Below, piece after piece: positions 8,013-15,385 of a stretch of DNA of 60,659 nt. The first letter of the stretch is position 1. The number at the start of each line of letters is the position of its first letter. Source of the stretch: Clostridia bacterium (GTDB lineage: Bacteria > Bacillota > Clostridia > Christensenellales > Borkfalkiaceae); contig JAFWXO010000012.1 in the NCBI GenBank assembly GCA_017545865.1, forward strand, positions 1 through 60,659, given 5' to 3'. A program made the position numbers and the translations under genes. Below the pieces are notes generated by a model. The model saw only the letters and a program-made list of their open reading frames with translations, was not told the origin of the DNA and searched no databases.

Positions 8013-8103
8013 GGCGGAAAAGGCGGGATTTGAACCCGCGCTACGTTATTCACGTACTACTCCCTTAGCAGGGGAGCCCCTTCAGCCACTTGGGTACTTT
8101 TCC
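8012..8103 (-). tRNA. tRNA-Ser(GCU)
   Basis: The minus strand folds into a class II tRNA with acceptor GGAAAAG/CTTTTCC, discriminator G and an encoded CCA. The anticodon loop is CTGCTAA, giving anticodon GCU for AGC/AGU codons. The long variable arm and the GGTTCGAATCC T-arm are present. A promoter (TTGACT, 17 bp, TATTAT) lies at 8143-8171. Confidence 0.95.
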
Positions 8104-8142
8104 TTAACTGAATAAAAACAAAATTATTTAGTTAGCCTATAC

Positions 8143-8171
8143 ATAATATCACAATAATACGATAAAGTCAA
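8143..8171 (-). promoter_or_regulatory. Promoter of tRNA-Ser
   Basis: TTGACT and TATTAT are separated by 17 bases on the minus strand, about 40 bases upstream of the mature tRNA. Confidence 0.7.
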
Positions 8172-8224
8172 AATATTTTTTGCTTTTTTTAAAATTATTA
8201 TTCTTGGACTAAATTTTATCCGAC

Positions 8225-8253
8225 TTGACATTAAAGCGTGTTTATTGTAAAAT
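8225..8253 (+). promoter_or_regulatory. Promoter of the YwaF-like gene
   Basis: TTGACA and TAAAAT are separated by 17 bases, 36 bases before the ATG at 8290. Confidence 0.75.
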
Positions 8254-8289
8254 GATTGTATATTACTTTTTACTTGGGGGCTTTTACTT

Positions 8290-9066
8290 ATGGAACTTTG
8301 GTCGCCACAACACGTTAAAACTCTACTCCCATCGCTTATAGCAATGATAGCGGTTGGCGCTCTGCTTAGACTTTTTCTTATTAAAAAATCGGAAAGGATA
8401 CGTTTTATCCCCTTTCAAATAATTGCGGTTTTTATCTTCGTTATTGAAGTTATTAAACAAATAAAGGAATTTACGTCACCCACCGGATACGATTTATACT
8501 CTATCCCCTTGCATTTTTGCTCTTTATTTATTTTTATGCTTCCGCTTATGGCTTTTTATAACGGAAAACACAAAGATAAAGTTCGCGGTATCACAACGGC
8601 GCTTAGCGGATCACTCTTTTTGCTTATGACGATATATCCAAATTTGATATACAGTGGCGCTGCAATAGAAAACTGCTTTAACGATTTCTGGGATTTCCAC
8701 ACGACGTTCTTCCACGTTTTTGCAACGTTTGAATTTATTTTAATCATCGCGCTTGACCTTCATAAGCCGAACGTTAAAAAAGATATGGTGGCAATCTTAA
8801 TATTTATTCTTTGCTACTGCGTTATTGCAGGCGTTATGGCTCAAGTTTTAAAAACCAACTTTAACAACTTCTACGAGTGCAACGTTCCCCCGCTTGAAAA
8901 CGTTAGACTTTCGGTAAAAGCGTCAATCGGAAACGGAATAGGACAAGCGCTTTACGTTGTTATCGTTACGATTGCAGACGTTATATTCGTTTCACTCGCC
9001 TACCAGTTCTACCGCCTTTTAAACTTTATCGTTAAAAAGATTTCAAAACTGTTTCAATCAAATTAA
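8290..9066 (+). CDS. YwaF-like integral membrane protein (TIGR02206-type)
   Basis: The 258-residue protein has about seven hydrophobic spans. It carries the family signature IPLHFCSLFIFMLP at about residues 76-90 and a conserved FHTTFFHVFA stretch near residue 138. Both match the YwaF/TP0381 family related to eukaryotic TMEM164. The His and Cys of the LHFC motif are probably functional, since related proteins have an acyltransferase-like fold, but no bacterial role is established. CTTGGGGGC precedes the ATG. The gene is a single unit with promoter and terminator. Confidence 0.78.
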   Translation: MELWSPQHVKTLLPSLIAMIAVGALLRLFLIKKSERIRFIPFQIIAVFIFVIEVIKQIKEFTSPTGYDLYSIPLHFCSLFIFMLPLMAFYNGKHKDKVRGITTALSGSLFLLMTIYPNLIYSGAAIENCFNDFWDFHTTFFHVFATFEFILIIALDLHKPNVKKDMVAILIFILCYCVIAGVMAQVLKTNFNNFYECNVPPLENVRLSVKASIGNGIGQALYVVIVTIADVIFVSLAYQFYRLLNFIVKKISKLFQSN

Positions 9067-9071
9067 ATATT

Positions 9072-9104
9072 AAACGCGTTGCGGAATAACCGCAACGCGT
9101 TTTT
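9072..9104 (+). terminator. Terminator of the YwaF-like gene
   Basis: AAACGCGTTGCGG pairs perfectly with CCGCAACGCGTTT and is followed by T. Confidence 0.85.
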
Positions 9105-9128
9105 ATTTTGTTTATTAGCAATTTCGAT

Positions 9129-9249
9129 TAAGACGTTAGAAACAAGCAAGACAAGGCTCGCGAAGTGTTTTGGATGAGATTGACCTTGCTGGTCATCGAA
9201 GTCAAAACACTAAGCAGAAACGCAGTATTGCGCCGTTTATAACGGCTTA
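9129..9249. repeat. Structured dispersed repeat, copy 2
   Basis: The outer stem is TAAGACGTTA (9129-9138) with TAACGGCTTA (9240-9249), with one mismatch. Inside it are GGC-TC-GCAA with TTGCGCC, GTGTTTTG (9165-9172) with CAAAACAC (9203-9210), and TGACC-TTGC-TGGTCA at the apex. The right end overlaps the stop codon of the M24 gene. Confidence 0.8.
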
Positions 9250-10434
9250 GCATTTTATCTCAAATAATTCACGGGGATAGTTAGTTAAGTTTTCGCAACC
9301 GTCTTTAGTTACTACGACAACGTCTTCCATTCTAAGACCGATTTCTTTTTCCTTAGAGCCAAGGAAGATATCAACGCAGAAACTCATATTTTCTTCGAGT
9401 AAATAATCGGAGTTAGTTTCAATCCAAGGCGCTTCGCCTTCCATAGTGCCGTTGCCGTGGCAAGGGCCGTATAAGAGCCAGTCGCCATAGCCCATTTCGG
9501 TAACGTTTTTAACGTGGAACTTAGCAACTTCGCACGCGGGCACGCCTGCTTTAAGCATAGAGATAACGTCTGCTTGAGCCTTGTAGCCAACTTCAATGAG
9601 TTCTTTTTGTTCTTTGGTTGCCTTGCCAAATACTACGGGGCGACCGATACTTGAAGCGTAACCGTCAACCCTTGCGCCGATTTGAAGGAAGGTCATATCG
9701 CCTTTTTCAATCGCTTTGTTTCTCGGGCGGGAAATTGCTTGGTTAGAGCCTTTGCCCGTAAGCACCCAAAGGGGATAACCTTCTCTTTCAGCGCCGAGTT
9801 CGTGCATTTTGCCAAGGGCTAAGCCAACAACTTGTTGTTCAGTCATACCAACTTTGATATTTTCTAAAACGTAATCGAAAGTTTTTCTAGTAATTTCGGC
9901 AGCGGCGCGCATGCATTTGAGTTCGTTTTCAGTTTTTCTCATACGGATATCGTTAACAACGTAGTCCGCCTTTTCGATTTTTATATCGCCGTAAACTTTT
10001 AAACTTTCTTGGAGCGCTTCGTAAACGCCGATAGTCATAAGCGGAAGACCTGCAACGCCTAAACGTTTAACGGGCTTGTCGCCTAAAAGTTCGGTGATAA
10101 CAGTGTTGAAAGTATCGAGCTTGTGGCCGGGGTATTCGGGTTCGGAAGATTCTCTGAACGCTTTAAGTCTTCTAATTTCAGCGATTTTTGAACGGTCGCT
10201 TGCGTAAGTGAAACTTTCAGGTCCGATAAGAAGCATAGGGTCGCCTTCTTGAGCGATAATAACGCCCGCAGTTTCAAACGACGGCCAGTACGCCGAGAAA
10301 TATCTAACGAATTGCGGTTCTGCTTCGTTGCCGTAAGCAAGGATAATATCGTATCCTTCTTTTTTCATTGTTGCTTGAACTTTTTTAACTCTATCCTTAT
10401 ACTCTTGCAAAGGAATTGACGGGATGTTTAACAT
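9247..10434 (-). CDS. Creatinase-like M24 family protein lacking metal ligands
   Basis: The protein is 395 residues. An N-terminal creatinase-type domain (about 1-165) is followed by a pita-bread M24 domain (about 170-395). M24 metallopeptidases bind two metals through Asp, Asp, His, Glu and Glu. Here the first two positions are Gln251 and Ser262, the third is kept (His326 in CHGNG), the fourth is Asp355 and the fifth is Glu370. This pattern resembles the metal-independent creatinases more than Xaa-Pro peptidases, so hydrolysis of a small C-N substrate is as likely as peptidase activity. It lies 22 bases after the phosphotriesterase-like gene and probably shares its transcript. Confidence 0.8.
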   Translation of the reverse strand: MLNIPSIPLQEYKDRVKKVQATMKKEGYDIILAYGNEAEPQFVRYFSAYWPSFETAGVIIAQEGDPMLLIGPESFTYASDRSKIAEIRRLKAFRESSEPEYPGHKLDTFNTVITELLGDKPVKRLGVAGLPLMTIGVYEALQESLKVYGDIKIEKADYVVNDIRMRKTENELKCMRAAAEITRKTFDYVLENIKVGMTEQQVVGLALGKMHELGAEREGYPLWVLTGKGSNQAISRPRNKAIEKGDMTFLQIGARVDGYASSIGRPVVFGKATKEQKELIEVGYKAQADVISMLKAGVPACEVAKFHVKNVTEMGYGDWLLYGPCHGNGTMEGEAPWIETNSDYLLEENMSFCVDIFLGSKEKEIGLRMEDVVVVTKDGCENLTNYPRELFEIKC

Positions 10435-10456
10435 TTTTATTTCTCCTTATTATTTA

Positions 10457-11494
10457 TTAGTGAAGTAACCATGCTTTCGGGTTTTCAACGAGCATGGTGT
10501 TGATTTGTTCGTTAGTGATTCCTTCGTCTTCCATCATGGGAACAACGTTTGAAAGAAGATGGTCGTAACCCCACCCACCGTATTTGTGAAGTAAGTTTTT
10601 CAAGCATACGTCACAAGAAAGAAGGATTTGCGCAAGATAACCGTCGTCAATCATTTTCTTTAAAAGTTTAACGCGGTCGGTATCGTGCACGAATAAGCCG
10701 TAACCTGAATTTCTAACTTCGCGCTTGATATAATATTCTTTGCCAAAGTTATCAAACTCAACGTAAACGCCTTTTTGTAAAAGCGCGTAAATATATTCTT
10801 CACGATTTTCAACGTCGATATGCGAAATGCAAATTTTCTTGGGGTCAACGCCCTTTGAAAGTAAGATATCAACGGCTTCTAAACCGTTAGTAGTCCAAGG
10901 ATTGATATGAACGTTGATTGCAACGCCTGTTTTCTTTTGAGCGTGAGCGGCGGCGCGCAATACACGGCGTTCCTTATCATCGAAAATTTCACTTATGCCG
11001 ATTTCACCGATGTAACCTGCCTTAACGCCGTTAACGCCGATTGTGAGTTCTTTTACCATAAGTTCGCCGATTTCTTCATCGGTCATACTATCAAGGGCTT
11101 TGGGGTGCGTTTCGCCAACGTAAAAACCCGTGCCCATAATAATATTAAGCCCAATTTCTTTAGAAATGCGAACGAGCGCTTCGGGGTCTCTACCGATACC
11201 GTCGAGCGACGCGTCAACAACGGTGTTTCCACCCGCGTTTTTGAAGAAGTTGAGTTCTTCAATCGCCACTTGCTCGTTATCGAGAAGTAAGTTATCTTTA
11301 AGCGCGTAACAGTCACGGCTTAAAATGCCTAAGTTCCACATTTCAACCTTTTGGGTTGCAGGGTCATCAATGCCTGCAACGGGAAGGGCTTGATAAAAAG
11401 CGGTAAGGTCAAGTAAAACGTGTTCGTGAGTGGTAACCACGCCAAGATCGTTTTCGTTTAAAGTTTTAGTAACACTCTCTACTTTTTTTGACAT
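10457..11494 (-). CDS. Phosphotriesterase-family amidohydrolase
   Basis: This 345-residue TIM-barrel hydrolase has the binuclear metal ligands of the phosphotriesterase family. THEHV is at about residues 22-26. The bridging-lysine region is GVKAGYIGEIG near residue 155. His ligands lie in INVHIN and SHID, and the final Asp in LLSCDVC. Members of the family hydrolyse lactones, phosphoesters or N-acyl bonds, and the substrate cannot be read here. The gene lies directly upstream of the creatinase-like gene, suggesting a shared degradative pathway. Between it and the 11792 gene lie a hairpin array and a structured element. Confidence 0.85.
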   Translation of the reverse strand: MSKKVESVTKTLNENDLGVVTTHEHVLLDLTAFYQALPVAGIDDPATQKVEMWNLGILSRDCYALKDNLLLDNEQVAIEELNFFKNAGGNTVVDASLDGIGRDPEALVRISKEIGLNIIMGTGFYVGETHPKALDSMTDEEIGELMVKELTIGVNGVKAGYIGEIGISEIFDDKERRVLRAAAHAQKKTGVAINVHINPWTTNGLEAVDILLSKGVDPKKICISHIDVENREEYIYALLQKGVYVEFDNFGKEYYIKREVRNSGYGLFVHDTDRVKLLKKMIDDGYLAQILLSCDVCLKNLLHKYGGWGYDHLLSNVVPMMEDEGITNEQINTMLVENPKAWLLH

Positions 11495-11512
11495 ATATTT
11501 TGCTCCTATATT

Positions 11513-11622
11513 AAATGTTTGCTAACGCAAACGCTAAATGCAACCTTTGGTTGCGCTAAATTACTTCGTAGCTAAATGTTGCCGTTGGCAACGCTAAATG
11601 CAAAACAGAGTTTTGCGCTATT
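11513..11622. repeat. Hairpin array with GCTAAAT linkers (five units)
   Basis: The units are GTTTGC-taac-GCAAAC, GCAACC-ttt-GGTTGC, TAC-ttc-GTA, GTTGCC-gtt-GGCAAC and GCAAAAC-aga-GTTTTGC, separated by GCTAAAT. The last unit equals the last unit of the array at 28494-28640. It is followed by TGATTTTATTTGCC and TATTACAACT, as there. Confidence 0.85.
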
Positions 11623-11650
11623 GATTTTATTTGCCTATTACAACTTATTT

Positions 11651-11793
11651 AAGACGTTAGAAATAAATAATAGGGCTCCCGAAAATGTTTTGTGAAACAA
11701 AAGATTTTTGGGAAAAAGGAGCAACCGCTTTTTAGTCTTAGCGTTTACCTTTAGGTTAACGCTTGACCATTAAAGCGTGTTGCGACGCGTCTT
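11651..11793. repeat. Structured element related to the dispersed repeat
   Basis: The outer arms are AAGACG and CGTCTT. Inside, CCCGAAAAT pairs with ATTTTTGGG around TTTTGT-gaa-ACAAAA, GCTCC can pair with GGAGC, and AGCGTT-t-ACC pairs with GGT-t-AACGCT. The left end shares AAGACGTTAGAAA with copy 2 of the dispersed repeat, but the interior differs. It ends in the stop codon of the 11792 gene. Confidence 0.55.
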
Positions 11794-12601
11794 AAATTTC
11801 GGGGACTTCGTCGTCTGCGTGCTCCTCTATCCACTTCATAGCAACGTCGTAAGATTCTAAATCAAGGTCTGCCATGGTGTTGGTGTGTAAAACGATACCT
11901 TCGGCTTCGCCTTTTAAGATTTGTTCACGATAGAAGTTAAGTTGCCACTCTACTTTTGATCCAGTTGCGGGCTTTTCATCGCCGAAGTTCCAAAGGTAGC
12001 AACCAAACATTCTCTTTTGCTTGGGGGTGATCGCTTTGAATTCTTCCCACTTTTCAGGAATTACTTCAACGCCGGTATCTTCCCACCATGTCCACATAAT
12101 AACGCCGTCAAACGGTTCAATGTATTTTTTGAACTGCTCGTTAGTTTCGGGGTATTTGTTGAGTTTATCGCCAAATTCGTGAGTGTATAAAACCATCCAC
12201 ATATCAAGCGGTCTTACGTCGTTATTGTGAAGTTTTTCGTGAACTTTCCAAAGGTTTTCAACGGGCATTTTCATAAAAGAGCCGTAACGGTGGAAATCAT
12301 CGAAAACTACTCTCGTGATGTTTTTGAAATCGCCAGCCTCTTTAATGAGCGGATCAACAACCGACGGATCGTTACCTGCATCGTAACACTCCCAGCCAAC
12401 TTCCTTTAAAGGCTTAAACGATTTGTTATATTGACGGCGATCAACCTTAACGCCAACGGGAACCATAAAAGTTCTATCAAAGCCAAGGTATGCGCAACAC
12501 TCCATAGGAGTCATACGAGACGCGCTGTGATTGCCGAATTCGTTATTATATCTTCCTTCAGGGTGACCCCAAAGCCAAAGTCTATCTCTAAGTTTTGCCA
12601 T
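11792..12601 (-). CDS. Conserved-looking cytosolic protein of unknown function
   Basis: This is a 269-residue soluble protein with no signal peptide, and I do not recognise the family. It is rich in Trp and acidic residues. Segments such as VVFDDFHRYGSF, DGVIMWTWWEDTG and EGIVLHTNTMADLDL recur at spacings that suggest an alpha/beta barrel with a metal- or sugar-binding site; this is a guess from pattern only. AAGGAG precedes the ATG. It is upstream of the phosphotriesterase-like and creatinase-like genes on the same strand. Its promoter carries a palindrome over the -35 box, so it is probably regulated. Confidence 0.7.
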   Translation of the reverse strand: MAKLRDRLWLWGHPEGRYNNEFGNHSASRMTPMECCAYLGFDRTFMVPVGVKVDRRQYNKSFKPLKEVGWECYDAGNDPSVVDPLIKEAGDFKNITRVVFDDFHRYGSFMKMPVENLWKVHEKLHNNDVRPLDMWMVLYTHEFGDKLNKYPETNEQFKKYIEPFDGVIMWTWWEDTGVEVIPEKWEEFKAITPKQKRMFGCYLWNFGDEKPATGSKVEWQLNFYREQILKGEAEGIVLHTNTMADLDLESYDVAMKWIEEHADDEVPEI

Positions 12602-12662
12602 AATAAAATTCTCCTTGTTAGTTGTAAAAAATCACTCACATTTTATACAAGTGTATGATAAT

Positions 12663-12692
12663 ATTATAAACCTAAATTGACTAAAAGTCAAT
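12663..12692 (-). promoter_or_regulatory. Promoter with a palindromic operator over the -35
   Basis: TTGACT (12686-12691) and TATAAT (12663-12668) are separated by 17 bases on the minus strand. ATTGACT-aaa-AGTCAAT (12676-12692) is a perfect inverted repeat covering the -35 box, as expected of a repressor site. Confidence 0.65.
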
Positions 12693-12730
12693 ATCTATCT
12701 AAATTTTTTTAAAGTATTTTAAAAAGAGAG

Positions 12731-12825
12731 TGGTTGCATACACAACTGCGTTGTGATTACATACTCGCTGGCGCGAGATTACATACACCTTGCGGTGATT
12801 ACATACCAAAACCCAAGGTTTTGGA
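12731..12825. repeat. Hairpin array with GATTACATAC linkers (four units)
   Basis: The units are ACAAC-tgc-GTTGT, TCGC-tggc-GCGA, ACC-ttgc-GGT and CAAAACC-caa-GGTTTTG, each preceded by CATAC or the full GATTACATAC. It lies between the 11792-12601 gene and the terminator of tRNA-Leu. Confidence 0.75.
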
Positions 12826-12832
12826 TATAAAA

Positions 12833-12860
12833 ATACCGAGCCTTATAGACTCGGTGTTTT
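12833..12860. terminator. Terminator of tRNA-Leu
   Basis: ACCGAG and CTCGGT form a stem with a 9-base loop and T tracts on both strands, directly after the tRNA 3' end. Confidence 0.7.
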
Positions 12861-12861
12861 T

Positions 12862-12944
12862 TGGTGCGAGCGATGAGATTTGAACTCATACGGTTGCCCA
12901 CAGGCTTCTGAGACCTGAGCGTCTGCCAGTTCCGCCACGCCCGC
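12862..12944 (-). tRNA. tRNA-Leu(CAG)
   Basis: The minus strand folds as a class II tRNA with acceptor GCGGGCG/CGCTCGC, discriminator A and an encoded CCA. The anticodon loop CTCAGAA gives anticodon CAG for CUG codons. A variable arm and the GAGTTCAAATCTC T-arm are present. It lies 24 bases after the esterase gene, so it may be co-transcribed and processed. Confidence 0.93.
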
Positions 12945-12968
12945 GCCCCCTAAGGCGATTTTATCGCC

Positions 12969-13835
12969 TTACTTTTTTGAAATAGCTTTAATGGTAAATC
13001 CACGTTCGGTAAGCCAAGTGAAGATTTGGGGAAGCCAGTCGTTGTAGTTGGCGGGAGAAGTCGGCTCACGCTCTAAAAGAGTTTCGGGCGCATCGCTCGT
13101 TAAATCGTTAACGGATAAGCCGTGATGACCTTTTTCTAAAATATGCAAGGTAAAGGGAACGCCGTTTTCTTCGTAAGCGCACGCCATTAAGAGAGCGTTT
13201 TTAGAAGGAACGCAAGCATCCATATTAGTTGCGAAAATGTAAGCGGGAACGGAGTCTTTAGTAACTCTGTTTTCAAGCGATAAAAACTCTTTGAGTTTTT
13301 CATCTCCACCGCTTATATTGTTGATAGAGCCAGCGTGGCTCTTTCTCGTTGAAGTGATAACGGGATACATTAAACCGCAAGCATCGGGTTTAGCAAGGGG
13401 CTTTTTATCGCCCAAAAAGTCAAGAACGCTATCGCCTGTTAAAGTTGCCAAGCAACCGCAAAGGTGACCGCCAGCGGAGAAACCTATCGCCAAAACTTTA
13501 TCGGGCATAAGGTCGTATTCCTTATAATTTTCACGGATATAAACCATAGCCATAGCCGCTTCCCTAAAAGCAACGGGGTAAGTTGCGGGAGCGCAGGTAT
13601 AGCGAAGAACAAACGCCGAATAGCCTTGCGCTAAGAACTTGAACGCAACGGGTTCTGCTTCGCGATCACTCGTGTACTCATAACCGCCACCCGGTAAAAC
13701 GAGTACTGCAGGGCGAGCGCAATTATAGTATTGCGAGGGATGGGTGTGAGGGATCAAAACTTCGAGATTGCCTTCGGCGTTTTCGGGTTTATCCAAGCCA
13801 AAATATTCGTACAAGTTAACTATTTTACTAATCAT
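12969..13835 (-). CDS. Alpha/beta-hydrolase esterase
   Basis: This 288-residue cytosolic hydrolase has the oxyanion-hole motif GGGYEYTSDRE (about residues 49-59) and the nucleophile elbow GFSAGGHL (about 117-124). The acid is in the TNMDACVP region and the base in EKGHHGLS. It fits the acyl-carbohydrate esterase (BD-FAE/axeA-like) group, which often removes acetyl groups from xylo-oligosaccharides; the substrate is inferred from family only. Its ATG overlaps the trmB stop codon (ATGA), so it is the last protein gene of the yqfC-era-trmB transcript. Confidence 0.85.
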   Translation of the reverse strand: MISKIVNLYEYFGLDKPENAEGNLEVLIPHTHPSQYYNCARPAVLVLPGGGYEYTSDREAEPVAFKFLAQGYSAFVLRYTCAPATYPVAFREAAMAMVYIRENYKEYDLMPDKVLAIGFSAGGHLCGCLATLTGDSVLDFLGDKKPLAKPDACGLMYPVITSTRKSHAGSINNISGGDEKLKEFLSLENRVTKDSVPAYIFATNMDACVPSKNALLMACAYEENGVPFTLHILEKGHHGLSVNDLTSDAPETLLEREPTSPANYNDWLPQIFTWLTERGFTIKAISKK

Positions 13836-14506
13836 AATTTTACCTTTGCAACTAATTTATTTATATTTTTTCCAAGAGATACGAACTTTTTCTCGTACTC
13901 CGTCATAACGTTATCGGTGGGGTTTTCGGCGTGAAGGTCACGCGTTTTGTAAATAATTTCAAACCCGTTTTCTAAGAAAGATTGTTCGGAAAACAAAAAG
14001 AAATCGTCGTTATCCGTTTTGAAGTGAATTTCCGCCCCGACTTTTAAGAGATATTTATAAATATCTAAAAAGTACCAGTAAGTTAGGCGGTGGTTTTCGT
14101 ACTGCTTTTTGGGGTACGGGCAGGAAAAGTTGAGATAGAGTTTATCTATTGAACTTTTTTCAAGTTCGTAGTTTAAAATCTCCGCTCCGCAGTTGAAAAG
14201 TTTAACGTTTGTTAAGCCCTTTTCTCTAACTTTTTCAGCGGCGGTTATCAAAACGTTTAACTGAATTTCAACGCCGAGATAGTTTACGTTTGGGTTTTGT
14301 TGCGCCTTTTCAGCGATAAAGCCACCCTTCCCGCAACCGATTTCAAGTTCAACGGGGTTGTCGTTATTAAACAGTTGAAAATTCGACTTAACGTCAAACC
14401 GCTCGCTTTCGGGAAGCCCCAAATGCTCGCTCGTTTTTTGAACGACGATTATGTCGCGGATATTATCCGCCCTTTCGTCTAAGTGTTTTTTACGCCTTGC
14501 TCTCAT
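13832..14506 (-). CDS. trmB: tRNA (guanine-N7)-methyltransferase
   Basis: TrmB methylates G46 of tRNAs using SAM. The SAM-binding EIGCGKGGFIAEKA motif, the YLGVEIQ segment, the LYLNFSCPYPKKQ catalytic region and the C-terminal TEYEKKF are present. I chose the ATG of MRARRKKH at 14506, which matches the usual family start. A TTG four codons upstream is also open but has poor Shine-Dalgarno spacing. The gene overlaps the 3' end of era by 17 bases, which supports translational coupling. Confidence 0.93.
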   Translation of the reverse strand: MRARRKKHLDERADNIRDIIVVQKTSEHLGLPESERFDVKSNFQLFNNDNPVELEIGCGKGGFIAEKAQQNPNVNYLGVEIQLNVLITAAEKVREKGLTNVKLFNCGAEILNYELEKSSIDKLYLNFSCPYPKKQYENHRLTYWYFLDIYKYLLKVGAEIHFKTDNDDFFLFSEQSFLENGFEIIYKTRDLHAENPTDNVMTEYEKKFVSLGKNINKLVAKVKL

Positions 14507-15383
14507 CGGTATAACCAAACTCCGTTATAAGCGACTCCCTATCACGCCAGTTTTCCTTTACCTTTACAAAAGTTGTTAAGAAAACTTTTGCGCCTAAGAA
14601 TTTTTCCATATCTTGGCGGGCAAACGCGCTGATTTCTTTAATCATAGCGCCTTGCTTGCCGATAATTATCGCCTTGTGGTTTTGTTTTTCGCAAACGATA
14701 TCTAAACTTATCTCGTAAACGCCGTTTGGCTTTTTCTCAAAAAGGTTTACGAGCACGGCTACGCCGTGGGGAATTTCTTTATCGAGTTTAAGAAGAATTT
14801 TTTCTCTCAAAATCTCGGAAACCATAAACTTTGAAGACTTATCGGATATTATATCTTCTTCAAAGAGTTTTGCTTGGGTTGGAAGATATTTAAGTATCGT
14901 TTGAATAAGTTCGTGAACGTTGCGGTTCTTTCTTGCGGAAACGGGAATTATCTCGGAAACACCTTCAACGCTCGCTATCTTAACGAGATTTTCGGGGATA
15001 TTTTCCTTGGGCATAATGTCAGTTTTACTCATCGCAACGATGACTGGGATTTCACCCGTTACGCACGAAGATAATAAGGTTAAGTCTTCTTCCTTTATCC
15101 CGTCGTGCCCGTCGAGAACGAATAAAACAACATCAACGTCCTTAGCGGTTTTACGAGCCGTTTTTTGCATTTTTTTGTTAAGTTCGGTTTTGGACCTATA
15201 AAAACCGGGCGTGTCTTCAAACACGATTTGGTAGTTATCAGTCGTGAGTATTCCGAGTATTCTATCTCTCGTTGTTTGGGGCTTTGGCGAAACGATTGCA
15301 ACCTTTTCCCCTACTATAACGTTTATAAGCGTTGATTTACCGGCGTTTGCCTTGCCGATAACCGCAACAGTACCACTTTTCAT
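14490..15383 (-). CDS. era: GTPase Era
   Basis: Era is a GTPase that binds 16S rRNA during 30S assembly. G1 is GKANAGKST, G2 lies in PQTTRD, G3 is EDTPG, G4 is MSKTD and G5 is SARK. A KH domain with GKQGAMIKEI follows at about residues 240-255. I chose the ATG at 15383, preceded by AAGGTG. An upstream in-frame GTG that overlaps the ybeY stop codon is also possible. Order and overlaps match the standard Firmicutes ybeY-era arrangement. Confidence 0.96.
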   Translation of the reverse strand: MKSGTVAVIGKANAGKSTLINVIVGEKVAIVSPKPQTTRDRILGILTTDNYQIVFEDTPGFYRSKTELNKKMQKTARKTAKDVDVVLFVLDGHDGIKEEDLTLLSSCVTGEIPVIVAMSKTDIMPKENIPENLVKIASVEGVSEIIPVSARKNRNVHELIQTILKYLPTQAKLFEEDIISDKSSKFMVSEILREKILLKLDKEIPHGVAVLVNLFEKKPNGVYEISLDIVCEKQNHKAIIIGKQGAMIKEISAFARQDMEKFLGAKVFLTTFVKVKENWRDRESLITEFGYTDESKA

Positions 15384-15385
15384 AT

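Noticed and set aside
12951-12971. TAAGGCGAT/ATCGCCTTA hairpin as terminator of the esterase gene
   Set aside because: On the minus strand it is not followed by T. The tRNA-Leu gene comes next, so readthrough and processing are more likely.
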